From contig NHFK01000002.1 of the NCBI GenBank assembly GCA_002171375.1, positions 19,857 to 28,042 of the forward strand: 8,186 nt of DNA, written 5' to 3'. The notes below the pieces were generated by a model. That model did not search any database. It had not been told where the DNA came from and saw only the letters and a program-made list of their open reading frames with translations. Origin of the DNA: Alphaproteobacteria bacterium TMED109. Lineage in GTDB: Bacteria > Pseudomonadota > Alphaproteobacteria > TMED109. Numbering within the stretch: position 1 is the stretch's first letter; each line of letters begins with the position of its first letter. Positions 1-5,987 of the stretch are shown here, in pieces. Position numbers and translations under genes: made by a program.

Positions 1-1554
1 TACATCATTAAAGGTATTGCGCCACCAGGTATAAAAGGGTTAATGATAGAATCTTTGATGACATGGAGTCCTGATGAACCTTTTTCTCTATACCCTGGCA
101 TAGCTGAAGCTATAAAAATTCCAGAAGATAGGAAATGGGTAGAATTTAAAATATATGATGAAGCAAAGTTCTCAGATGGAAAATCAATCACTAGTGAAGA
201 TGTAATATTTTCCTGGAAAACTCTGAAAAATTCAGGAAGACCTCATACAAGGTCCTACTATTCTATGGTAAAAGAAGTAAAAGTAATAAACAATAAAAGG
301 GTAAAATTCTTTTTTTCGAATGAAGGTAATTTTGAAATGCCCCTTATTGTGGGTTTGATGCCTGTTTTTCACAGTAAATATTGGAATAATAAAAATTTTA
401 CTAAAACAACCCTTGAGCCTTTTATAAGTTCTGGCCCTTATAAAATAGCTAATATAGAAACAGGAAGATCTATTACATTTATTAAAAATGAAAATTGGTG
501 GAAAATAAATAGTAAAGATAGTTTAGGTAGATATAATTTTAAGAATATAAAGTATGATTTTTACAGAGATCAGAATGTAGCTCTAGAAGCATTTTTATCT
601 GGAGAATTTGATATTAATATTGAAAGCGATGCTGTTAGGTGGGAGAAAGCCTATCATCAAAACTCTCAAAATAAAATTATAAAAAATACTTTCTTAAAAC
701 ACTCTCCATCTGGAATAGAAGCTATAATTTTAAATAGCAGAAAACCTATGCTCCAAGATCGAAATGTAAGAAAAGCAATATCATTATTGTTTCCATATGA
801 ATTTGTAAATAAAATAGTAAACCATGGCTTATTAAAACAAACATTTGGTCCATGGGATAATAGTGAACTATCTGCTAAATCAGACCCAAGTCAAAAGGCA
901 AAAAAAATATTATCTCAATACCAAGATGATATTAGTAAAGATGCATTAAAAAAAATAAATAATTTATCTTACAATGAAAGAAAAACTATAAAACAATCTA
1001 TATCTCTATTGGAAAAATCTGGATGGAAAATAATAGATCAAAAAATGAAAAATATACAATCAGGAAAATCATTAAGCTTTGAGGTAATAACTAATAAATA
1101 TAAAATGGAGAAGTTATTACTAATTTGGAAGGATAAGTTAAGAAAAATAGGAATAGATTTAAAGATTAGAATAATAGATAGTTCTCAATTTCAAAACCGT
1201 ATCCAAACATTTGATTTTGATGCAATAATTTTTGAGTACTACATGTCTTTATCTCCAGGAAATGAACAATCAATATATTGGGGTAGCTGGGCCGCTGACC
1301 AAAATGGCTCAAGAAATTACGCAGGAATAAAGCATAAAGCTATCGACGAAATTATAAAAAAAATAACTAATGCAAAAAATAGAGATAACTTAATTGAATA
1401 CACTAGAATCCTTGATAGACTTCTAAGGTCTGGGAAATGGATGATACCACTTTTTCATGATCCTCTTCATAGAATTGCTCACCAAGCATATATTGCTATA
1501 CCTGATGAAATACCCCTGTATGGATTTAACCCATGGACAGCATGGAAAAAATAA
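1..1554 (+). CDS. YejA-type extracellular solute-binding protein (SBP family 5), 5'-truncated by window edge
   Basis: Periplasmic substrate-binding component of an ABC importer for peptides or related small solutes. The reading frame is open from base 1, so the Met codon at position 43 is internal; 517 residues are visible. Family members are about 600 residues, so the signal peptide and first strand region are missing. Visible family features are the ESLM/DEPFSLY block near the beginning, the FSDGKSITSEDVIFSW block (about visible residues 57-72), the SGPYKI block, an NENWW block, and a C-terminal stretch with GSWAADQNGSRNYAG and PLFHDP. The DEPF and YNFKNIKYDFYRD features point to the YejA subgroup rather than OppA or DppA. 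No permease or ATPase genes follow; a 101-bp gap separates it from the aromatic cluster, so it may be the last gene of an upstream operon. The substrate is unknown; import of an aromatic conjugate is possible but unsupported. Confidence 0.9.
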   Translation, partial: YIIKGIAPPGIKGLMIESLMTWSPDEPFSLYPGIAEAIKIPEDRKWVEFKIYDEAKFSDGKSITSEDVIFSWKTLKNSGRPHTRSYYSMVKEVKVINNKRVKFFFSNEGNFEMPLIVGLMPVFHSKYWNNKNFTKTTLEPFISSGPYKIANIETGRSITFIKNENWWKINSKDSLGRYNFKNIKYDFYRDQNVALEAFLSGEFDINIESDAVRWEKAYHQNSQNKIIKNTFLKHSPSGIEAIILNSRKPMLQDRNVRKAISLLFPYEFVNKIVNHGLLKQTFGPWDNSELSAKSDPSQKAKKILSQYQDDISKDALKKINNLSYNERKTIKQSISLLEKSGWKIIDQKMKNIQSGKSLSFEVITNKYKMEKLLLIWKDKLRKIGIDLKIRIIDSSQFQNRIQTFDFDAIIFEYYMSLSPGNEQSIYWGSWAADQNGSRNYAGIKHKAIDEIIKKITNAKNRDNLIEYTRILDRLLRSGKWMIPLFHDPLHRIAHQAYIAIPDEIPLYGFNPWTAWKK

Positions 1555-1655
1555 ATTTAAATTATTGTATTTTAAATTCTAATTGATTATTAAATCTATC
1601 AATGCTGAATAAACGTAATATTAATAAAATATACTAAATAATACTAGAGGAAAAT
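1555..1655 (+). promoter_or_regulatory. Intergenic leader, probable promoter region of the aromatic cluster
   Basis: This 101-bp AT-rich gap is the largest non-coding stretch inside the window and lies directly upstream of the seven-gene cluster, so the cluster promoter is most likely here. TATACT at 1630-1635 is a possible -10 element, but no good -35 hexamer lies 16-18 bp upstream of it. TTGATT at 1583-1588 resembles a -35 without a convincing partner. In sequence this AT-rich such matches are expected by chance. An AT-only inverted repeat (1554-1561 with 1571-1578, 9-nt loop) follows the stop of the binding-protein gene, but it lacks G/C pairs and a T-tract and is not a convincing terminator. 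Confidence 0.35.
1646..1650 (+). promoter_or_regulatory. Ribosome binding site of the reductase gene
   Basis: AGAGG lies 5 nt before the ATG at 1656. It is a clear Shine-Dalgarno match and supports that start as the first codon of the cluster. Confidence 0.7.
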
Positions 1656-2684
1656 ATGCCTTTCAAAGTAAAGATATCAGATGGTAACGAAATTTTAGTA
1701 GATGAAGGAAATACTATACTTGAAGCTGCACTAGATCAAGGAATAGACTTTCCTCATGGTTGTAGATCCGGTAATTGCGGAGCATGTAAATCAAAAAAAA
1801 TTTCTGGAGATATTGAAATGTCTCCTTATTCTGAATTTGCGTTGGATGAAGATGAAGAAAAACAAAATTTAATTCTCGCATGTAGGTCAGTTCCTTGGAG
1901 TGATTGCGAGATTAAAATTTTAACAGATGAAGAAGATGATGAAAACAATAATTTAGAAATTAAAAACCTAGAATGTAAGGTTGTTAATTTAAAAAAAGTA
2001 ACAAATGACATATATGTAATGAACTTAAGCATAGATAATAAAGAAGTTTTTAAGTTTAAAGCTGGTCAATATGCCGAATTATATATTGGAAAGTGTAAGG
2101 AAAAGCACTTTTCCATGGCTAGTTCTCCAAATGCTGGTGAATTAGAATTTCATATAAAAACTCTCGATGGAGGAGAAGTAAGCGCTTATGTAAAAAATAA
2201 TTTGAAAATAGGAGAAGCTATAAAAATTAAGGGCCCTTATGGAAATGCACATTTAAGAGAAAAACATAAAGGACCAATAATTGCAGTTGCGGGAGGTACA
2301 GGGTTAGCACCAATACTGTCTATAATTAAATATTCACAAGAAATAGGCTCAAAACAACCAATTAATATTTATTATGGTTCTCAATCTGAAAATGAATTAT
2401 ATTCTATTGAACAATTTGAAGAAATGTCAAAGATTAATGAGAATCTGAAGTTTTATCCTGTAGTAATAGAAAAACCCAAAAATAAAATTTTACGACGAGG
2501 TTTTGTTACAGATGCAGTAATTGAAGATATAAAAGACTTTGACGGATATAAAGCTTATCTTGCTGGTCCTCCAAAAATGGTTGAGGTTGCAGAGGAAATA
2601 TTAATTACTAAAGGAATTAGGAAAGTTGATATTCATTCAGATGCATTTTATACTCCCTATGACGAAATCAAGGAACAAAAATGA
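1656..2684 (+). CDS. 2Fe-2S ferredoxin / FAD / NAD(P)H oxidoreductase, electron-transfer component of an aromatic oxygenase
   Basis: Single-chain reductase passing electrons from NAD(P)H through FAD and a plant-type 2Fe-2S cluster to an oxygenase. Domain order is ferredoxin (about 1-90), FAD-binding barrel (about 104-200), NAD-binding domain (about 205-335). Cluster ligands are C36, C41, C44 (C-x4-C-x2-C) and C76. FAD-side motifs are GQYAEL at 137-142 and FSMAS at 152-156; GPYGNA is at 193-198. The nucleotide loop is GGTGLAP at 213-219, and AGPPKMV lies at 303-309. An acidic linker (DEEDDENNN, 91-99) joins the first two domains. The LREKHKGP block and the DAFY near the C-terminus resemble, from memory, the NahAa/NagAa reductases of naphthalene dioxygenase and salicylate 5-hydroxylase. 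PaaE has the reverse order, flavin domain first. The stop overlaps the SDR start by 4 bp. The likely partner is the diiron subunit two genes downstream. Confidence 0.92.
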   Translation: MPFKVKISDGNEILVDEGNTILEAALDQGIDFPHGCRSGNCGACKSKKISGDIEMSPYSEFALDEDEEKQNLILACRSVPWSDCEIKILTDEEDDENNNLEIKNLECKVVNLKKVTNDIYVMNLSIDNKEVFKFKAGQYAELYIGKCKEKHFSMASSPNAGELEFHIKTLDGGEVSAYVKNNLKIGEAIKIKGPYGNAHLREKHKGPIIAVAGGTGLAPILSIIKYSQEIGSKQPINIYYGSQSENELYSIEQFEEMSKINENLKFYPVVIEKPKNKILRRGFVTDAVIEDIKDFDGYKAYLAGPPKMVEVAEEILITKGIRKVDIHSDAFYTPYDEIKEQK

Positions 2685-3625
2685 CAGATAAAAAGCTTAA
2701 TAATAGAACTGCATTAATTACTGGCGGGGCAAGAGGAATAGGAAAATCTATTGCAGAAAACTTAGCTCAACAAGGTTGTAAAATTGTAATTATTGATCCG
2801 GGTTACAGCATTAAAGGTAACCATGATGACAAAAATTTAGCTGAAAGAGTATCTGAAGAAATAAGTAACAAATATAATGTCGAAACTTTAGCTATTACTA
2901 AAGATATTTCTATAGCAGAAGATGTTAAAAATTCTATTGAAATAGTTATAAAAAAATTCAATAGGATAGACATTGTTGTAAACAATGCTGCAATAATAAG
3001 AGATGGTTTTATCTTTAAATATTCAATAGAAGATTGGAAAAAAGTAATAGATATTAATCTTACAGGGGCATTTAATATTATCTCAGAAACTAGTAGATAT
3101 ATGAAAGAAGTAGTTAAATTAGATAGTAATTATAATTATGGCAGAATTATTAATATTATCTCTACTGCAGGTATTTGGGGTAATTATGGACAAGCCGCAT
3201 ACGCCTCTGCTAAAGCCGGCCTAATAGCTTTAACCAGAGTAACAGCACTAGACTTACAGAGATCAAATATAACATGTAATTCGATTGCTCCCTTTGCAGC
3301 AACTAGAGTAACAGAGTCAATAAAACCGCAAAATGAAGCGCAACAAAAGTATAAAGATTCAGCACTTAAAATTGATTCAAAGTATGTTGGAGAGCTGGTT
3401 TCTTACTTATCATCTAATGATGGAAAAAAATATTCTGGTCAAATATTTGGTGTAAGAGCAAAGGAAGTTTTTTTATTTCAACAATCCCGTCCAGTTTTTA
3501 ATTTTATTCGTAAAGAAGATGACATGTATAGTGATTTAAAAAGAGGCTTTGAAGAGAATTTTGATGAAAATTTAACGTCTTTGGAAACCGATCTAGAAGC
3601 TTTTTCAAATGAACCTATGATTTAA
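2681..3625 (+). CDS. Short-chain dehydrogenase/reductase, MFE-2 (hydroxyacyl-CoA dehydrogenase)-like
   Basis: NAD(P)-dependent SDR of 314 residues, longer than the usual 250. The cofactor motif is TGGARGIG at 14-21, with D39 at the end of the second strand favouring NAD. The NNAA motif is at 101-104, and the catalytic set N126, S161, Y174 and K178 is complete (YASAK). The extended segment after D39, the FGVRAKEVFLFQQSRP region near the C-terminus and the long tail resemble the dehydrogenase domain of peroxisomal multifunctional enzyme type 2 and bacterial relatives, which oxidise 3-hydroxyacyl-CoA. In this cluster an alcohol or dihydrodiol-type CoA ester made by the oxygenase is a plausible substrate, but that is inference. 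AAGGA at 2670-2674, 6 nt before the ATG, is its ribosome binding site and lies inside the reductase gene. The ATGA overlap suggests coupled translation. Confidence 0.88.
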   Translation: MTDKKLNNRTALITGGARGIGKSIAENLAQQGCKIVIIDPGYSIKGNHDDKNLAERVSEEISNKYNVETLAITKDISIAEDVKNSIEIVIKKFNRIDIVVNNAAIIRDGFIFKYSIEDWKKVIDINLTGAFNIISETSRYMKEVVKLDSNYNYGRIINIISTAGIWGNYGQAAYASAKAGLIALTRVTALDLQRSNITCNSIAPFAATRVTESIKPQNEAQQKYKDSALKIDSKYVGELVSYLSSNDGKKYSGQIFGVRAKEVFLFQQSRPVFNFIRKEDDMYSDLKRGFEENFDENLTSLETDLEAFSNEPMI

Positions 3626-3626
3626 T

Positions 3627-3630
3627 GGAG
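3627..3630 (+). promoter_or_regulatory. Ribosome binding site deciding the diiron subunit start
   Basis: GGAG sits 6 nt before the ATG at 3637. The earlier in-frame ATG at 3625, which overlaps the SDR stop as TAATG, has no purine-rich site before it. This favours 3637. Confidence 0.55.
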
Positions 3631-3636
3631 AATATT

Positions 3637-4344
3637 ATGAAATTAGAAAATGAAATCCCTCAAGTAAAAACTTGTGAAGATTTAATTCATTATCCTGAAG
3701 AATATAGAGAGTTATTAGTAAAAATAGTTAGAAGTCACGCCGTGAATGAGCTTTATGGTGCAAGAGTATTTGATGAACCAGCTATAGCATTAGCACCAAA
3801 TCCTTATGCGAAATGGCTAACTTGTAGGGTAGCAATGGAAGAGTATGGTCACCATGTAAGATTTAGAGAACTCGGACAAAAACTAAATATACCTGAAAAT
3901 GAAATGACTCCTGAGGGAAAAAACCCTTTATCTATATTTGAATTTCCACTTGAAACATGGGCAGAATTTTGCGTTATAAAACTACTAGCAGATTTAGCTG
4001 AAATTCTTCAAGTTGAAGACTTACTAGAATGTTCATTTCATCCATTAAAAAGTGTAGCCAGAATGACTATGCCTGAAGAAAAATTTCACGCAAAATTTGG
4101 GGAAGATTTTACAAAGGAATTAATTGCTTCAGAAGATGGTAAAAAAGAAGTACAAGAAGCAATCAACAGATATTACCCAATGCTTCCGGCCTTTTTTGGT
4201 AGAGCAGCATCAAAAAATAACGAATTATATAGAAAATGGGGAATAAAAAAGAGAAAGAATGAAGAAATGTTAGAGGATTATCTAAAATTAACCCATGAAT
4301 TGGTGGTAAATAAATTAAATTTAGAACTTCCTAGCATTAATTAA
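3637..4344 (+). CDS. PaaA-like ferritin-fold diiron oxygenase subunit (phenylacetyl-CoA epoxidase family)
   Basis: Probable catalytic subunit of an aromatic-CoA oxygenase that uses O2 and electrons from the reductase. Numbered from 3637 (235 aa), the carboxylate-bridged diiron ligand pattern is complete: E38 on helix 1, E69-x2-H72 on helix 2, D119 on helix 3 and E148-x2-H151 on helix 4. From memory, E. coli PaaA shows matching local features: a VI-x-x-L-x-D stretch on helix 3, EESFH (here EEKFH) on helix 4, an INRF/INRY segment, and WGIK followed by an Asn-acidic pair near the C-terminus. It is shorter than PaaA (about 309 aa), lacking part of the N-terminal region and C-terminal tail. No PaaB, PaaC or PaaD homologue is adjacent, although PaaA normally needs PaaC as scaffold. 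BoxB, the benzoyl-CoA epoxidase, is much larger. The start at 3625 (239 aa) is an alternative. The substrate is inferred from neighbours to be an aroyl-CoA. Confidence 0.85.
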   Translation: MKLENEIPQVKTCEDLIHYPEEYRELLVKIVRSHAVNELYGARVFDEPAIALAPNPYAKWLTCRVAMEEYGHHVRFRELGQKLNIPENEMTPEGKNPLSIFEFPLETWAEFCVIKLLADLAEILQVEDLLECSFHPLKSVARMTMPEEKFHAKFGEDFTKELIASEDGKKEVQEAINRYYPMLPAFFGRAASKNNELYRKWGIKKRKNEEMLEDYLKLTHELVVNKLNLELPSIN

Positions 4345-4360
4345 ATAATAATATATTCTT

Positions 4361-4388
4361 AGTTTACAAAACTTTAAAGAGGTAAACT
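4361..4388 (+). repeat. Nested inverted repeat over the gentisate dioxygenase ribosome binding site
   Basis: AGTTTAC (4361-4367) and GTAAACT (4382-4388) are perfect 7-bp inverted arms separated by 14 nt. The spacer contains the palindrome CTTTAAAG (4372-4379) and the Shine-Dalgarno AAAGAGG (4376-4382). The right arm ends at the base before the TTG start. In RNA it could occlude the start; in DNA the arms are 21 bp apart centre to centre, about two helical turns, as in operator half-sites. It could also be chance in AT-rich DNA. Confidence 0.4.
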
Positions 4389-5411
4389 TTGAAAAAAAAT
4401 GATTTTTATAAAAATATTAGCGAATTAAACATGGCTCCCTTGTGGGAAGTTTTAGCTAAATTAGTAACTCCTGAACCAAATACTAGAACACACTCACATA
4501 TTTGGTATTGGAAAGATACAAAAAATCGTGTTTTAGACTCAGGTTCAATTATAACTGCAGAGCAAGCTGAAAGAAGAGTGCTTATTTTAGAAAACCCTAA
4601 TATGAGGGGTGAAAGTAAGATTACCGATACACTTTATGCTGGTCTGCAATTAATTCTTCCCGGAGAAGTTGCCCCTAGCCATAGACATACACAATCTGCT
4701 CTTAGATTTGTAATGCATGGAAATGGAGCATATACAGCAGTGGATGGAGAAAAAACTATTATGCGTCCTGGAGATTTTATTATTACACCCTCCTGGACCT
4801 GGCATGATCATGGAAATGAATCTAATGAGCCAATGATATGGCTAGATGGCTTAGATATTCCAATGGTAAATCATTTCTCAGCAAGCTTTTCAGAAAAATT
4901 AAATGAAGATACACAGGAATTAAAAAGGCCAGAAGGTGATTCTCTTGCAAGATATGGTGCTGGGCTTTTACCTGTAGACCATAAACTATTTGATAATCTT
5001 GCTTCCCCTGTCTTTTCTTATCCCTATGATAGAACTAAAGAAGCTCTAGATAAAATGAAAGAATCCAAAGAATGGGATAAATGCCACGGTCTAAGATTAA
5101 AATATGTAAACCCTTCTAATGGAGGACATGCTATTCCTACCATGGCCACATTTATGCAATTAATACCTAAATCATTTTCAGGAAATTCATTTAGAAGTAC
5201 AGACGGAACAATTTATACAGTTGTTGAAGGCCAGGGTAAAACAACAATTAACGATCAAGAATATTTATGGAACAAAGGAGATATTTTTGTAGTACCTCCT
5301 TGGGCAAAAATTAAACACGAAACTATAGATGAATCAGTATTATTTTCTTTTTCAGACAGACCAGTACAAGAATTATTAGGCTTGTTTAGAGAAAAAATAT
5401 ATAAACAATAA
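4389..5411 (+). CDS. Gentisate 1,2-dioxygenase (bicupin, Fe(II)-dependent)
   Basis: Cleaves gentisate (2,5-dihydroxybenzoate) between C1 and C2 with O2 to give maleylpyruvate. The 340 residues match the usual 340-375 and form two cupin domains. The N-terminal cupin (about 85-160) carries the Fe(II) ligands H98 and H100 (PSHRHTQSALRF) and H139 (TWHDHG), with the family RPGDFIITPSWTWHDHG and WLDGLDIP features. The second cupin (about 250-330) shows the TVVEGQGKTTIN and NKGDIFVVPPWAKIKHE features. The start used is TTG at 4389, with AGAGG 6 nt before it; the first in-frame ATG (residue 15, position 4431) has no ribosome binding site, and the residues before it belong to the conserved N-terminus. 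A salicylate or 1-hydroxy-2-naphthoate dioxygenase, both close relatives, cannot be excluded. It ends 8 nt before the next gene. Confidence 0.93.
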   Translation: MKKNDFYKNISELNMAPLWEVLAKLVTPEPNTRTHSHIWYWKDTKNRVLDSGSIITAEQAERRVLILENPNMRGESKITDTLYAGLQLILPGEVAPSHRHTQSALRFVMHGNGAYTAVDGEKTIMRPGDFIITPSWTWHDHGNESNEPMIWLDGLDIPMVNHFSASFSEKLNEDTQELKRPEGDSLARYGAGLLPVDHKLFDNLASPVFSYPYDRTKEALDKMKESKEWDKCHGLRLKYVNPSNGGHAIPTMATFMQLIPKSFSGNSFRSTDGTIYTVVEGQGKTTINDQEYLWNKGDIFVVPPWAKIKHETIDESVLFSFSDRPVQELLGLFREKIYKQ

Positions 5412-5419
5412 AATTTATT

Positions 5420-5968
5420 ATGAGCCTAATATCATTAAATAAAATATCTTCTGTTACTGCTAACATAGTTAAAATTAACTGGTTTAAAAATGTAGGAAAA
5501 GAAATAGATTCCAACCTCTATTCCTTTATTAAAAACTATTGCCAAGAATTAAATATTCATAATGAAATAAAACAAGTAGCTAATTGGGAAGAAGCTATTA
5601 AAGTTATTAATAGTAAAGATTGGAATAAAGAATGTTGGGAGATAGAAGAAAAAGAAAAAGAAAATTTATTAAACATTTTATTAGAGAATGAAGATAAAAA
5701 AAAAGTTTTTTCTTTTTTAAAATCTCTTACTGAAGAATCATCTAAAATAATAGAAACATACTCAATTAAAGATATACATAAAGATAATGTTAAATACCAA
5801 TATTATTCTAAAGTTGCAGCTGGTGCCGCAGCTATATGTTGTTACCAAGCAGCATTAGCCTTTGCTTCCGACCAAAATGATAATCATATTTTCATTTCAA
5901 AATATCATTTATTTAAATCAGGTCATTGGCCATTAATAGTAAAAGATAATGTTTTTAATATATTTTAA
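5420..5968 (+). CDS. Unrecognised 182-aa protein within the gentisate cluster
   Basis: I do not recognise this family. It begins 8 nt after the gentisate dioxygenase stop and ends 19 nt before the ligase, with no clear Shine-Dalgarno, so it may depend on translational coupling. Residues 55-85 are rich in Trp and acid (ANWEEA, a W at 68, CWEIEEKEKE). The middle is charged and helical. Residues 132-149 form a small-residue hydrophobic stretch (VAAGAAAICCYQAALAFA), which could be a buried helix or, less likely, a membrane segment. The C-terminal 25 residues (KYHLFKSGHWPLIV, ending in NVFNIF) look conserved in character, and the protein ends exactly in an aromatic/aliphatic tail. No signal peptide and no ferritin-like EXXH pairs are seen, so it is not an obvious PaaC substitute. 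Codon use is very AT-rich, like the ligase after it. An accessory or structural partner of the oxygenase is only a guess. Confidence 0.75.
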   Translation: MSLISLNKISSVTANIVKINWFKNVGKEIDSNLYSFIKNYCQELNIHNEIKQVANWEEAIKVINSKDWNKECWEIEEKEKENLLNILLENEDKKKVFSFLKSLTEESSKIIETYSIKDIHKDNVKYQYYSKVAAGAAAICCYQAALAFASDQNDNHIFISKYHLFKSGHWPLIVKDNVFNIF

Positions 5969-5987
5969 TTAACGAAATAAAATTGCA

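Noticed and set aside
1554..1578. Inverted repeat after the binding-protein gene as a terminator
   Set aside because: The 8-bp stem is A/T only and is not followed by a T-tract; such repeats are common by chance in this composition.
1826..2032. Minus-strand 68-codon open frame
   Set aside because: It lies wholly opposite the ferredoxin-reductase gene and is low complexity (serine runs opposite an acidic linker), with no recognisable protein features.
2803..2985. Minus-strand 60-codon open frame
   Set aside because: It lies opposite the SDR gene, whose coding frame has all family motifs; the hydrophobic translation is an antisense artefact of AT-rich sequence.
3625..3636. Upstream ATG start for the diiron subunit (TAATG overlap with SDR stop)
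   Set aside because: It has no ribosome binding site before it, while GGAG is well placed for the ATG at 3637. It adds only four residues and remains possible through coupled translation.
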